Origin: Roridomyces roridus
Lineage: Eukaryota > Basidiomycota > Agaricomycetes > Agaricales > Mycenaceae
Assembly: GCA_029378245.1 (NCBI GenBank)
Contig: JARKIF010000032.1
Coordinates: forward strand, 581,246 to 645,245
Length of the DNA: 64,000 nucleotides
Direction of reading: 5' to 3'
Part shown: positions 45,312 to 56,919 of the stretch, one piece after another
Numbering within the stretch: position 1 is the first letter of the stretch
How the letters are laid out: each line of letters starts with the position of its first letter
Made by a program: the position numbers and the translations under genes
The notes under the pieces: generated by a model
Told to the model about the DNA's origin: nothing
The model's input: the letters and a program-made list of their open reading frames with translations, nothing else
Databases searched by the model: none

Positions 45312-47750
45312 CTAACGAGGACTCCACGGAACATCCGCCGCATCCGTCACACTGACTTTGTGAGGTTCTAATTGCATTGCAAATTGAGCCCACTTGTTCG
45401 TGCGGACTTCTTGTCTGCAAAGAGACTCAGAGTGGATGAAAGAGAAAGCAAGCTTTCGCGCTCACTCGTATACAGGCCACTTGGCGAGACTGAGTTGAAT
45501 CGTGCCAAGCACGGGGAAGAACCTCTTGTTGAACCTTGCAAATGCTTCTTTGAATGAGGCCTCGTGCTGGCGCTCGCTGTAAAAGGTTGGATTTCGGTCT
45601 GGATGCAAGGGTGTAGTAGACGCACAATTGATAATATCGTTTAGCAGGATCCGGGAACAAAAACATGATTTTGCGGATGTTGAGATGCGGTTTCTCGCAA
45701 GAGAGGAACGTCGCAGGGATTTTCTGCGATGGGTGATTTAGTCTCGGCGGCCTTTGAGGCACGGATAAATATACACACCCGTTTATCCGGCTTGGCTGAG
45801 GCCTCAGGGATAATGTATTCGACATATTGAAGGTTTCTACAGGTGTTGAACAGGTCGACATTGCTGTTGACCAGGATTTCCACGGGTCCGATCAGCTCGT
45901 TTACTTTATAGCCGTGTTCGTGGAGGAATTCGGTGGCTGCGAGCAGGTCGGTTCGCTTGGAGAAGGAAACGGCCTCTAGACGGGGTAAACTGCAGAGTAC
46001 GTGAGCGAGATTCCCTCACGGGGATGGCGATATACTTCAGCTGGCACAATAATGCGAGAAAAGAGGCGCTGCAAGTTTCGATGCGAAGCGCTCGGAGGTT
46101 GGGAAACCGAGTCGGGTCCCTAGTCAGCATTTTGAAGCTTTGGGAGGATGACCAAATCAACAGTTCCAGAGCGGCGAAATTTAGCAACACATCTGGTTTT
46201 GTTGGAGTGGGACACATGTCCAATTTCACTCCGAGATCGCGCAGAGTCGACCCAGCAACTTTGGCGAGTAGCGCTAGAGTGGACCTGGAAATCTTTCCGC
46301 CCATGCGAGCGAGACCCTCTGGTGTATCGGCCTCGCTGATGAACCAAGCTTCTTCCTCGGAAACGCGCCATCCGGAGCCGAATGTCTCCAAGTGGGGACA
46401 CACCTGGAGGATGGTTTGTATAGCTTCGTGTGGGATCATGGTTCCTGGAGGAGGTCGTTGACGACGGTCGGTGAGATCTGCCTGAAGTTCCTCGGGGGGC
46501 ACCGGGATTGCGATGGTGCGAACGTGTAGTCCAAGTTTGGGATTGTGGGACAACGTCCGCGCGAGGAACTTGGCTGATTTGGCGCTTAGCGAGGGGTCGC
46601 GATAGAGAAGAGGGACGGATAATTTCTGCGACTTTGGATTCAAGACGGCGATGATAAATGTGAAAAGTGGGTGTTACCTGAAAACTTTTTGAGACGAGCG
46701 CCAAGGATGACATCGTCTTCTGCCCTGTGGGCGACGGCTCGTCCTGAGTAACGAGCTTGGCGAAGAAGATGATCCGCTCCCAGATTGACTGCGGAACTTC
46801 TTGTGAGGGGGCCCGCGTCTTCTGCGACTGAATTTTAGTGTCCTCGCTGGGCACTTGTAATTGAAATCTGTGTGCGTCCAGTCGGAAGCTCCATCCAAAG
46901 AAATTGGACTCACTCGTATTTCGCAAGCGTTCGCAGATGCGGCTCTTTATCCAGCATGGCGAGATGATGATCTAGAGCATCCTCAACCCGGCGACCTTGA
47001 ACATAGATCTCCGCCACGGAAGGAATTCTGGCGAAACGATATACGCCGTCCAGGGCGGGGCAGCCACTGCTGTTCATGAACACCGTACGGAGGGTGCGGG
47101 AGCTCTCGAGTGCGATGAGGATTGCCTCGTGATTGTGTTTCTGTACATACGGCCAATGGAAGGTAGTCTGGGCGTATTCAGTATGAAGCCGTACGAGCGA
47201 CCGCGACACGCACCAAGTTGTCCCACAGCGGGATGAGGTCCGCCAGTGTTTGTGAAAGTTGAGCAACCTGCTTGTTCTTCTTGGGTATGCCCATGCCGTT
47301 TCGATGAGTAGAAGACGGGTCCGATAATATGACGCGTCGGGGGTTGATACGAGACAAGCCGCGACACAGACCGGAGACGTTGTCGGAGCTGAATATGTAG
47401 AAGGTGAGGAATAGGTCTGTAATGTTTGGAGCGAGGTCGAGGATATTTTCCACTCCTGGGCCAAACCCGCCCTCGATACGCAGCTTGCGGATGTAACGAC
47501 CAAATTCTGGGTGCTTGTCTTCTAGGACGCGCTCCAGAGCGGTGACCTGGGCGGTGCGCCGGAATATGATGGTGTGGTACAGGAGGGGCGTTGCCACCCG
47601 CAGCCAAGTACGGGAGACGAGTAGATATGTCGAGGACGAGTAGCCTGCGTGGAGGAGGGGCTTCTCGTTGGTGGCAGAGAAGACCTCCTCGGGTACTTTG
47701 AGGAGAGGAGAGAGAATTTCGGCGAGGATTTCTTCGGGGACGCGATCCAT
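45312..47750 (-). CDS. F-box-like gene C, apparently intact
   Basis: The start at 47750 gives MDRVPEEILAEILSPLLKV, an F-box-like segment followed by YLLVSRTWLRVATPLLYH. An LRR-like section contains LRIEGGFGPGVENILDLAPN and IFSSDNVSGLCRGL. A second F-box-like module (QSIWERIIFFAKLV...ALVSKSF) starts near 46.8 kb. More leucine-rich repeats follow (LGLHVRTIAIPV, LLNFAALELLIWSS). Short exons end in FNKRFFPVLGTIQLSLAKWP and NKWAQFAMQL, with TAG at 45312. It is the same architecture as genes A and B, so it serves as the reference copy. I infer a role as an SCF-type adaptor; both F-box-like modules diverge from the canonical Skp1-binding sequence. Exon ends in the 3' third were placed from donor/acceptor motifs and frame. 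Confidence 0.75.
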
Positions 47751-48014
47751 GGCGTGCCACCGCAGAGGTGAAGGGAGGATGGCGGAGAGTGTAAAGATGA
47801 AGATTGCGGCGGTGCAGGGCATTTCTATACCTACCATTGTCCTCCTCGTATCCCCGTATGTAGGGCAAAGGGACTCGCGATACGCTCACACGTGGACGCG
47901 GATGACGGATGATTAATTGATGATTGTCTACGTACGTACCTTTGGAGGCTTTGCGATGTATGCAGGAAACATTTATCTTTGTAAAAATGGTCTATTGATT
48001 CTCGAGGATAGCCT
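47751..48014. other. Intergenic between gene C and the thioesterase
   Basis: No supported gene; it should hold the gene C promoter and the thioesterase 3' untranslated region. Confidence 0.35.
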
Positions 48015-48789
48015 CTATAACTTGGGACGAGATTTCGCGGGAAAGGACGCGAGCATGCCGGTGAATACAGCCGTCGCGGCCAATTTCCGCTTCGTGAGAT
48101 CCCAAACCTGTTTAGTTCGTCAAAAGAAAGCGTCATAATCACAAGTCGGTTCACCTCAGTTCTGCAGGACATGGCCCCGGAAGTCCTGGCAAGAGTCGTG
48201 TTGATGAAGCGTAGTTTCGAGCCACTGAGAAAGAGTTGAGCTCGACGGAGTACCAAGATGATTCAAAAACTCACAGCTGCACGGGATTGTGGAATACCGT
48301 GTTGAGACCCAACGAAACTCCGGAAGAACCCATGCCCCCGTCAGCAAGATCGAGGGCGGACACGGATGCCGACGCGTATCTGTCCGAGTCATCAAAGCAC
48401 GATAGACGAGTACTCGTGCTTACTCGTCTATTAAGGCGACCAGGAAGGTATTGCTCAGCTGATTCCGGCCATCTAACATCTCTATACTCCAGTTCAAGTG
48501 TCTGGCAATGAGAAGCAAGCTAGATATTACCTTGGACGACGTCGAGCTCGCACACAAGGGTCAGAACCTGACCGTTTCCCACAGGTTCCGGATGCACCGA
48601 GACCTCGCGGACGGTGTGCTGGGTCGATGCGAGAGTGGTGAAGCAGTTTTGCGGGGCGCGGTAGGCGTTGATCCACCTTACCGCCGTCCCTTTGACTTGG
48701 GAGGATGCGTTGCCGGCGATTGAGGATAGAATGGCGTTGGGGATGGGTGCGCTGAGGATGGCGACTTGGCCGTCGAGGTCAAAAGCCAT
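48015..48789 (-). CDS. Hotdog-fold acyl-CoA thioesterase-like protein
   Basis: Five exons with four short introns. The start at 48789 gives MAFDLDGQVAILS. Exon 1 ends near 48526. Later exons read NTFLVALIDEYASASVSAL, GVSLGLNTVFHNPVQLGSKLRF and MSCRTEVWDLTKRKLAATAVFTG, ending at TAG 48015. These are the central helix, the long antiparallel strands and the closing strand of the PaaI/Acot13 (4HBT) hotdog fold, which cleaves acyl-CoA thioesters. The usual HGG at the start of the central helix is not present; the matching place reads QLSN, so activity or substrate may differ. It is divergently transcribed from an acyl-CoA ligase 431 bp away, a sensible partner for shared control. Confidence 0.7.
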
Positions 48790-49220
48790 TGATATCACGG
48801 GTCGCCGGAGGGCAATATGTTAGCCGATTGGTTGATGGCCGGACGCTCCGGAACAGGGAGTTGAAGAGGGAGAAGAGGATTTTCAAGAGGTGAAATTCCA
48901 TGTTTTTGCACTTACGCTTGCGCTCGAGACCCTCAAGGGATGGTGGTTTGATTCAGAACAACTTGATTCCGAGTCATCATCATTCCATCAACGACTCTTC
49001 CAAAGCCTGCGACCCCAGATTATTACCCTGACCCCCACCCAACCGCACAATCGTGCCACAATGGATCGACCCCTTTGCCTAGACGTTGCTCTAGTGCGGC
49101 TTGGGTGCGGCGGTACAACGCTTGTAAGCGCCATCAACGCGTAAATGTCCGAGTCGGAGGCGAGTTGCAAGTTTGCATAAGTATCTCCCTCCAAAGCGGG
49201 TCCTTCCCTGGTCCACCAAG
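48790..49220. promoter_or_regulatory. Shared divergent promoter region, thioesterase and acyl-CoA ligase
   Basis: 431 bp between two start codons that point away from each other. I did not find a specific operator. Frames inside have no support. Confidence 0.4.
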
Positions 49221-51351
49221 ATGGTTCCCCGAGTTTACACCTCCAATGCTACCAATGTCGCCCCTCTCATCGACACGAAAAAATCGGTCTTTACCCGCGT
49301 CCTACCTGCGCATCACTCGTCCAAGGACATCATTGGCGGCTTCCCCGCATCCAAGCCCGCGTTCATCGACGAAGCCACTGGCGTCGTTTTGACACGCTCT
49401 CGGCTGCGCGAACTGTCGTTGGCTCTAGCATACGGTTTGCAACACCACTCCTCCCTCCAGGCATTGGCGAGGGGGAGCACGGCATTGGTGTTTTCGCCGA
49501 ATTGTCTTGCATATCCAGTTATTGTGTTCGGCTGCAAGTGTCACCTCGCTTCTATTTCCCCACTGGCGCTCATTTTATTCCGCAGGCATCGCAGCAGGTC
49601 TCCGCCTCACCGTCGCAAACGCTGCGTACCTCTCGCACGAGCTCGCTCACCAGTACACTGATAGCGGCGCGTCGTTGCTCTTCACCTCTCAAGACGGAGT
49701 GAGTGTAGTCCAAGCCATGTTCGCTGAGCTTGGTGTGTCGAAAGAGGAGGCGGCCAGAAGAACTGTCGTTCTTGATGCGGATTTGGGATGGGTAGATGGC
49801 AAGGGCCCCTCTGTGACCAGGTTTTCCGAGCTGTTGAGCCTGGGTGCACTGGAGGAGGAGGAAAATTTTAACGGGGCGGCTGCAGATGAGACGGTGTTTT
49901 TGTGCTATAGCTCTGGGACGACGGGAAAGCCCAAGGTGTGTACTATACTCTTTCATCTACTGAGATTCTCAACTTCCAGGGAGTCGAGACGACTCACGCG
50001 AATATGGTCGCCATCCTCGACATCCTCGCGCCTAATTGGCCAAAGTTACCTGCGGGGAGGGAAATTGTCCCCGCGTTTTTGCCGTTCTACCACATTTACT
50101 CCCTGGCGATCCTCCTCAGCCTGGGCCTCACCTTGGGCTGGACCTCCCTCGTCCAGCCACGGTTCAATCTGGTTCAGTTCTTCAAGGCTATTGAGAAGTA
50201 TAGAATTGCACTTGTGTGTGTAGCGCCCCCTGTGCTCGTTGTGCTTGCGAGGCATCCAGGTGCGTATCCAACTAATTTTCCAGTTGAGGCTCATGGAAGA
50301 TAGATGCGGGAAAGTATGATTTATCCAGTTTGGAGTATATGCTCTCGGCTGCCGCGCCGCTTTCTGCGGATCTGGTGAAAGAGGTACTGGCCATTTGAGG
50401 TTTCAATATATTCAGTTGCGATTGATTCACTCGTAGGTTCAAACGAAAATCGCTTCCGGCCGTGCGGACGGTGTCAAGTGCAAGATCGTTCAGCGTAAGC
50501 TACATGGAAATCTTCCTACGCCATCTGAAACCCTTCCAGTCTACGGCCTTACAGAAACCACCACCGCGACCAACTTTCTGTCCTTCGCCGACGCAGATCA
50601 CAAGGTGGGCTCGGTAGGGCCTCTAGTTCCTCATCTAGAAGGGCGCATCGTAGAGGACGAAGAGGGGAATGTGGATGTAAAGGATGGGCAGCCAGGGGAG
50701 TTGTGGGTGAGAGGGCAGACCGTTATGAAGGTGCGCGCGCCTTGAATTATGTCTCGCATCGTGGCGTTAATGGGGGCAGGGGTACTTGAACAATCCCGCT
50801 GCGAACGAGGAATCGTTTACGTCTGATGGGTGGTTCAAGACGGGAGATATCGTCGTGCGGGACAGGGAGGGATATTTCTGGGTTGTGGATAGACGCAAGG
50901 AGTTGATCAAGTACAAGGGATATCAAGGTAAAGCAAAACCCCGCGAAGATGTTTGTTGACCAAGATGCAGTTGCTCCCGCCGAGTTGGAAAGTGTGCTCT
51001 TAACGCATCCCGACGTCGCCGATGCAGCGGTGATTGGCGTGAATAGTGTTGAGGAGGCGACCGAGTTGCCTCGGTGAGTCTCTCATCTTCAATTTATTCC
51101 AGATGAATGTTGAATCTTGTAACAGAGCGTACGTAGTGCATGCCCGCCCCGCTGAGGTCTCCGCCCTCCTCAAGAAGCTTGCGTTCGAGAAGAATGTGGC
51201 GCGGTGGATGGAGGGCAAGGTCGCCAGGCACAAATTTTTGAGAGGAGGCGTGCGCGTGGTTGATGTTATTCCCAAGAGCGCGGCCGGGAAGATACTGAGA
51301 CGGGAGTTGAGGGAAGAGGCAAAGAAGGAGGGTGCCCAGGCTCGGCTGTGA
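49221..51351 (+). CDS. Acyl-CoA ligase of the 4-coumarate:CoA ligase-like type, probably peroxisomal
   Basis: It starts at 49221 (MVPRVYTSNATN). Motifs appear in adenylate-forming-enzyme order: YSSGTTGKPKG (AMP/phosphate loop) near 49910; LPFYHIYSLAILLSLGL; the acyl-pocket region LSAAAPLSADLV; VYGLTETTTATNF near 50545; GELWVRGQTVMK; DGWFKTGDIV; the hinge DRRKELIKYKGYQ; and the catalytic Lys in PKSAAGKILRREL near 51285. The reaction is ATP-dependent activation of a carboxylic acid to its CoA ester. The C-terminus ends ARL, a variant PTS1, so a peroxisomal location is likely. At least seven short introns are present; the first (49534-49585) must use a GC donor (GCAAGT) to keep frame. The substrate could be a fatty or aromatic acid. 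Confidence 0.85.
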
Positions 51352-51585
51352 GCGCTGTATAGAGTTGGGAGTTGAACAAGCCGTGTCTGCCGCTCTGTGG
51401 TACTGTTGTTACATTATCCTTCCGGACATGCCTCTGAGTTGAAGTAGGTTGAGGTCGCAGCTGCAGCTCTGTCGGACCGTCGGTCGAGGAACGAGAAAGA
51501 ACATAGATAATCGCGAATACATAAGAGCACAATCCAGAAAGAACTGGTAATAAATGTTCTGGCAACTGGCGTTATCTGAGCGACT

Positions 51586-53148
51586 CTAGGCCGGACTGAG
51601 CCACGTATCCTGCGATATAACTTGAAGCTTTAATCTACCCGCTGCACACAGCTCGTCCACCCGAGATGTGACCGCCTCCTGTTCCCGAGGTGGGTCGTAC
51701 AGGCACACCAAATCACTTTCGAAGCACCCCTCTGGAACGTCATCACTAGACGCTCTCGAGCAAATACACTCGTAGTACTTGGAGTCGCTGAACTCCAGCG
51801 AACTCCGGCAGGTGAAGAAGCGGAGGCGGGGGATGAGAACTGCCGAGTCGGAGTCGTTGGTTCTTGTGAGCCGGGTGAGGAGGGAATCCGTGATCAAGTG
51901 GTGGTCAGTTCCACTGTAAGCCTTGTCGTGATCTCCGATGGAGAGGGATTCCAGGGCTTGCAGACCGTGGAGGCATTCGACAAGCTCCGCCTCGGTGACA
52001 ATGAGATCGATGAGGAATAGTGAGAGGAGGTGAGAGGAGAATGAGGACCGCTGGGATAAGGCCAGGAAGTGCTGGGACGGCCACGGGAATGATCCTTGGT
52101 AAAGCTGAGTGCTGCGCGGTATGTTCAGCTGCATTGTTTCGAGAAGAGGGAGGGTCAAGCTCGAAAACATGCTTCCTAGGACATCCTTGAAGATGCTTCC
52201 AGCGAACGGCTGGTCGGTATCAACGTCGATGCGCAGCTCGCCGATACTTGATGTCGCAGGAATGATTTCGAGATCCAGCTCCCAGACAACTTCGTCGTCC
52301 ATCATAAACATCTCGAGTGTCAAGGACGCTCCGTCCCGGAGACTGGGCGTTAGAGCCACGATGTCCGGGATTTGGACGGAGGATATTGTTAGACACGTCA
52401 AGGAAGTCAGCTGACGCAGTGGGAACTTGGAAAACCCGTCGGCGAGTCCGTAGAAATAGAGGATTTGCAAGGCGGGAGTGCTGGAGAAAACATCCAGCGC
52501 CGATTGCTCGAACTCGCCTTCCCCGAATTCTATAAACAGACTCTCCAGACGGGGCAAGTGGCCTTCTATCGAGGACAAAGCGGCCACCATGATTCCGTCG
52601 TAGCGGATCGTCAGGGATTTCCATCGCTCGGAGCTCGAGGCCAGTAGCTGGACGGCAGTGGCATAGCTCTGTTTGGCTTCAGTCCCGCTGAGAACGAGCG
52701 TGAGAGGGTAGCGGTTGCTACGAGCCAAGGCAGCGTTGAGTAGCTGCATGACTTTGGCAACGTCCTCGGGCTCATCGCTCCATATGGAGCCGACGAGACG
52801 GATTTTCCTCCACAGAGAGGGCGTTCCGAGGATGATGGAATGCCATTGGGAGCAGACGGTCGACAGGTCTAGCAGGGGTGCATGAGCGAGGTGCTCGAGT
52901 TCTTCCCGGAAAGAGAGACTCGGATCTTCTTCCGGTAACCCAGCCTCTGAATCGTCCTCATCAAAAGGGCTCCAGTGAATCGAAAATATTTCGACGAGTA
53001 GCTCTGGAGGTAATTTTTGAATTGGAGCTGAAGGGGTTCTGGAGATCCACTTTCGAAAACTTGCTATTGCCTGGCACGAATTGAGTCTGGCGCTTACAGG
53101 TGGAGACTAGAGGAGTACCGAAGTTATGGGGGCAAAGTTGAACGACAT
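51586..53148 (-). CDS. F-box/LRR-type protein E
   Basis: I start at 53148 (MSFNFAPITS), from which a short intron leads into the main exon. The F-box segment is LPPELLVEIFSIHW near 53000, followed by an acidic insert and LSFREELEHLAHAPLLDLSTVCSQWHSII, then leucine-rich segments such as LPRLESLFIEFGEG, LTLPLLETMQL and ALESLSIGDHD. The gene ends at 51586. It is a tandem paralogue of the next gene (53349-54842), 200 bp away on the same strand, sharing segments such as FLALSQRSSF and HLITDSLL. Expected role: binding Skp1 through the F-box and a substrate through the repeats. Confidence 0.75.
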
Positions 53149-53348
53149 GTCTCGTTCTCAAGTGGCCAACGGCAGTGGAGGCGGTGTGTGACGGTGAAAG
53201 TAAGAAAGAAGCCGCGATTGATGATCAAATAAGTTATGTAACCAATATGGGATGCAAGTACAGTTTCTAAGTTAACCAGAGATGTAGCAAAGAGAACTCG
53301 GTTAGGAATCATCCGCGTCTGAATTTTTCTTGAGCGAAAGACAAATTT

Positions 53349-54842
53349 TCACAGACTCGACTCACCAACTTCTGCCAAACCAACTTCGAGCCGCAGTTTC
53401 CCGGCGGCACACAGTTCTTCTACCCGAGCTGCGTTCACGCCCCGATCCAACTCGCGAGGCGGATCGTCAAGAGAAAGTAAAACACTTTCGAAATATTCCC
53501 CCTCCAACAGGTCGTCGGACACCCGTGTGCATACAAATGCGAAATACAACAGATCGGTGAATTGCAGCATTGTGCGAGCGACGAAAGAACGGAGCCAGGG
53601 AACGAGAGGTGCATGAGTGAAATAGTCTGGCCCGTTGAGAATAACAAGGTGGGCAAGCAAAGAATCCGTAATGAGGTGGTTGTAACCGATGCCGCCAACT
53701 TCAACCCCCTCTGGCCGGTGATCTGCGATAGACAAGTGTTCCAAGGAAGGTAAAGCCTTGAGGCATTCGATGAGCTCCGCTTCCGTGATCACGACGTCGG
53801 CGATGTCAAGAGAGCAGAGATGAGCATCGAACGACGACCGCTGGGATAAGGCAAGGAATTGTTCGCATGGCCAATGCAGTTTCTCCCCGATAGCGAGGAT
53901 TTTGTCCTTGAAATGGACGTACACCTCGAGGGTCTCGAGAAGAGGGAGGGTCATGCTGTCGAACATGGCGCCCACCGTCCGCTCAAAGTCAAAGACGGTG
54001 GGATGGATGTCCTTGTCGAGGTCGAGGTCGATGTGGAGAAGGCCAATGTTCGACCTCGAAGGCGATAGCCAGAGGTTCGAGATCTGGGCAACGTCTTCCT
54101 GGGACAAGAATAGTTCCAGAGAAAAGCACGCGTCGTTCCGTAGCGGAGACATTACAGCCCCGATATCTCGTGCCTGCGACATGGATACCGTGAGGTACGT
54201 GACGGTGTGAAGCTGGGCGAGTGGGAAAGTGCGTAAACCACGAGTCGACCCGTAGAATTCGATGGTTGTTAGCTCTGGGACACTGGAGAAGCAGTCCAGC
54301 GCCGACAAGTCGGATTCCCCGCCCCAGTACTCTATGAGAAGAGTCTCTAACTGGGGAAGACGTCCGCGGACAGACTTGAATGCGTCAGAGAGAGCATTGT
54401 CGTAGCAGACGTCCAGCGCCTTCCATTGTTCGGAGCTCGCGGTCAGAAGCTGGAGAATGGGAAAATGGCTTGGTTGAGGTTCAAGGTCGCTGAGGACAAC
54501 TGAGAGGGGGGAGCCATTGCTACGAGCTAGGGCGAGCTCAAGCAGATGCGCAACCTTGGGGAGCTCTGCGGGGATACTCCAGATAGCGTTGACAAGCCGA
54601 ATGTCGCTCCAGAGCAAAGGTGCGCTCATGATGATGCCATGCCACTCGGAGCATGTCTGCGCCAAGTTGAGCAGGGGTAGATGAGCTAGGTGCTCGAGTT
54701 CCTCGCGAAAAGACAGGGTGGGATGTGCGTCGAGCAGCATCTCGGCAAAGGGGCCCCAACAAGTCGCGAAGATCTCGAGGAGCAATTCGGTAGGGAGTCT
54801 GCCGATGGGCGAAGGGGACGACGACGCGATGGAATTCGCCAT
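53349..54842 (-). CDS. F-box/LRR-type protein D
   Basis: A single exon of 497 residues from the Met at 54842 (MANSIASSSPSPIG). I prefer this to the Met at 54905, which would overlap the start of the divergent gene. The F-box is at about residues 14-65 (IGRLPTELLLEIFATCWGP ... LNLAQTCSEWHGII). Leucine-rich repeats run through the rest (LPQLETLLIEYWGGE, LPLLETLEVYVH, LPSLEHLSIADHR). It is a tandem paralogue of 51586-53148. The start is only 97 bp from the start of the Atg27-like gene on the other strand. Confidence 0.85.
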   Translation of the reverse strand: MANSIASSSPSPIGRLPTELLLEIFATCWGPFAEMLLDAHPTLSFREELEHLAHLPLLNLAQTCSEWHGIIMSAPLLWSDIRLVNAIWSIPAELPKVAHLLELALARSNGSPLSVVLSDLEPQPSHFPILQLLTASSEQWKALDVCYDNALSDAFKSVRGRLPQLETLLIEYWGGESDLSALDCFSSVPELTTIEFYGSTRGLRTFPLAQLHTVTYLTVSMSQARDIGAVMSPLRNDACFSLELFLSQEDVAQISNLWLSPSRSNIGLLHIDLDLDKDIHPTVFDFERTVGAMFDSMTLPLLETLEVYVHFKDKILAIGEKLHWPCEQFLALSQRSSFDAHLCSLDIADVVITEAELIECLKALPSLEHLSIADHRPEGVEVGGIGYNHLITDSLLAHLVILNGPDYFTHAPLVPWLRSFVARTMLQFTDLLYFAFVCTRVSDDLLEGEYFESVLLSLDDPPRELDRGVNAARVEELCAAGKLRLEVGLAEVGESSL

Positions 54843-54939
54843 TGAGCCGCTGCAGGAACGCAGAGTGACTCGGTTAAAGACAAGACGGACGGCTGACAAG
54901 ACCAATCAGACAAGACGGACAGCCACCAGACTGCTTGCC
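54843..54939. promoter_or_regulatory. Compact 97 bp divergent promoter
   Basis: Lies between the start codons of an F-box gene (minus) and an Atg27-like gene (plus). It contains two copies of ACAAGACGGAC. Both 5' untranslated regions and the promoter must fit in this span unless transcripts begin inside the other gene. Confidence 0.45.
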
Positions 54940-56479
54940 ATGACGCGACGACCATTGGCTGCCTTTGTCTGGCTGCTATGCCTGGCCCTCCTCTGCTCGA
55001 CACGCGCGGACGACGATAAAGCATGTACGGGCCACAACGCCGGAAAGTACTACGACTTGAACCGACTGCAGGCTGGGTCCGTCCGCAGCACATACGTGGA
55101 TCCACAGCGGCTGACGTTCCCCCAGCAAAGACTACACTTGGAAGACCCCGGGGGGCAGCGAGATGGTCCTTAGCGCTTGTCGGGGCGTTTCACGGGAGAC
55201 TTGGCGACTCGATGGGGAGCCCCCCGGTGGTTTTGTACGTCGAGGTCATGGAGACTTTTCTATGGGGTGCGTCTCCCTTTTTGCTTGCCTTGCAGTGAAA
55301 ATCTTATCTGGAACAAGACAAACGAGCACGAAGCTGTCGTTTTCGGGTCGTGCGGGACACCCGCATCTCACTCTCTCGGGCGGCTCACAGTGTTTGGACT
55401 CGGATGGAAAGACAGTCGAGCATATGCGCGGGTCCACTGAGATCGAATTCATTTGCGACCCGTCGGCTGGTGCGGGTTCACCGAGGCTTGTGGCGCAGTT
55501 ACCTCCCGGTGGTGAAGACGAGGCGTGTGCTTGGTTTATCGAGTGGAGGACCGCGGTGTGTGACGCTCATATCGCAGAATATTATTTACTCATATCTACA
55601 GGCTGCGTGCGCGACCAGCGAGGGCGTTACATTCTGGGGCTTCATCTGGTTTATATTCGTCACGTATGAGGTTCTTGATTCCAATTTGCGTCCTGACCAG
55701 CCTTTAGGATCTTCCTTCTGCTGGTCATGTACCTCGTCTTGGGGACGGTCTACAACTACTTTGTGCTGCATCTCACTGGTTTTGACGCTATCCCGCGATT
55801 TACTATTACCTCCATGGTTTACCACGTGCGGGAGGCTTGGGATCTTGCAAAGGATTGGTGGGCGGAAAGTCGTGGTGAGTGCAACTTCTTTTTATTTTCA
55901 ATCGACTTATTGGTCCCAGCCACAGGCAAGTTCAACTTGAGCTCGAGCGCAGGCACACGCGGACCCGTTGGTCTCGGTGGCTTGCCCGGATTCTCCTCGG
56001 CACGGCGTCCAGATCTCGAACGCGATGATAGCGACACGTCCTCTTCTTTCAGTCGCGGACGCGGAAACGGGAATGCTAACGCAAACCCTTTCATCCGGAC
56101 GTCGGTGCGGAAGGAGTCTATTCCATCAACAGGTCTCAACCCTGCGAGCCACCAAGCACAGACTATGGCTGGTCCGCCCTCTCCAACTGCGCCGTCGCCT
56201 GTACCTGCGTCGACGACACCTGTCAACGCTGTGGGCGTCGGGGGCGGGAACCTCGGGTTGAATCCAGCCAGTCATCAGGCGCAGGTCATGACAGGGTCTA
56301 CGCCGGAAGCACCGACGGTGTCTTCTGCTGCTGGCCATGGATTGAACCCGGCGAGCCACCAGGCGCAGATGATGGCAGGGATGCCTGTACCGCAGCTCCA
56401 ACAAAATACGAGTCCACCTCCTTCTGGACGGCAGGCGTTTTCGGTGGGTGAGGACGACGATGGGGATGGGGATGTCTAG
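54940..56479 (+). CDS. Atg27-like type I membrane protein
   Basis: It starts at 54940 with a signal peptide (LAAFVWLLCLALLCSTRA). The lumenal part is a mannose-6-phosphate-receptor-like domain with Cys in KACTGHNAGKYYDL, LSACRG, GGSQCLDSDG, EFICDPSAG and EACAWFIEW. One membrane segment follows, WGFIWFIFV joined to FLLLVMYLVLGTVYNYFV across an intron at 55668, then the family motif LTGFDAIPRF. This order fits Atg27, which traffics with Atg9 in autophagy. Splicing at 55265-55315 (acceptor AACAAG) is needed to keep frame. The cytosolic tail is long and polar and holds three copies of GLNPASHQAQ. The C-terminus is acidic. I am confident of the family, less so of an orthologous role. Confidence 0.8.
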
Positions 56480-56919
56480 GTCTGTAGGCGGACGATATGG
56501 TTCGTTTCGTATGATTTTATTTCGCTGTTCAGTCCATGTTGCATCCTCCGAATAAATTATCTTGTGCTGGATCGGTCGTAGATGGACCAGCTAATAAATG
56601 AAATTCCAGCGCAACATGGTGCTGGCGGCGCCGTATTGTTTGCAATTTTCAGAAAAGCTTCCGCATTGACCGAAGGGAGTCTAATTATTCCAGCAAAAAA
56701 TGAACCTCCATCAAGTTGTAGTGTTGCCGCTTGCGAGGAGGGTGGTAATCAGCTAGAAAAGGAAATCACCCGTAGACCGTGTTGACTGATACCAAAAGCG
56801 GCGCCCACTGGCCGGCGCTGGACCTGCCAAGAGAGATGTGCCAAAAGCGTGTGATACTTGCGTCGTTTACGTAAGAGAGGGACAATGAGAAATTTCATGG
56901 TCTCTTCCCACCACAGACT
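56480..56919. other. Intergenic, nothing recognised
   Basis: Holds the 3' end of the Atg27-like gene and the upstream region of the next gene. No supported coding sequence. Confidence 0.35.
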
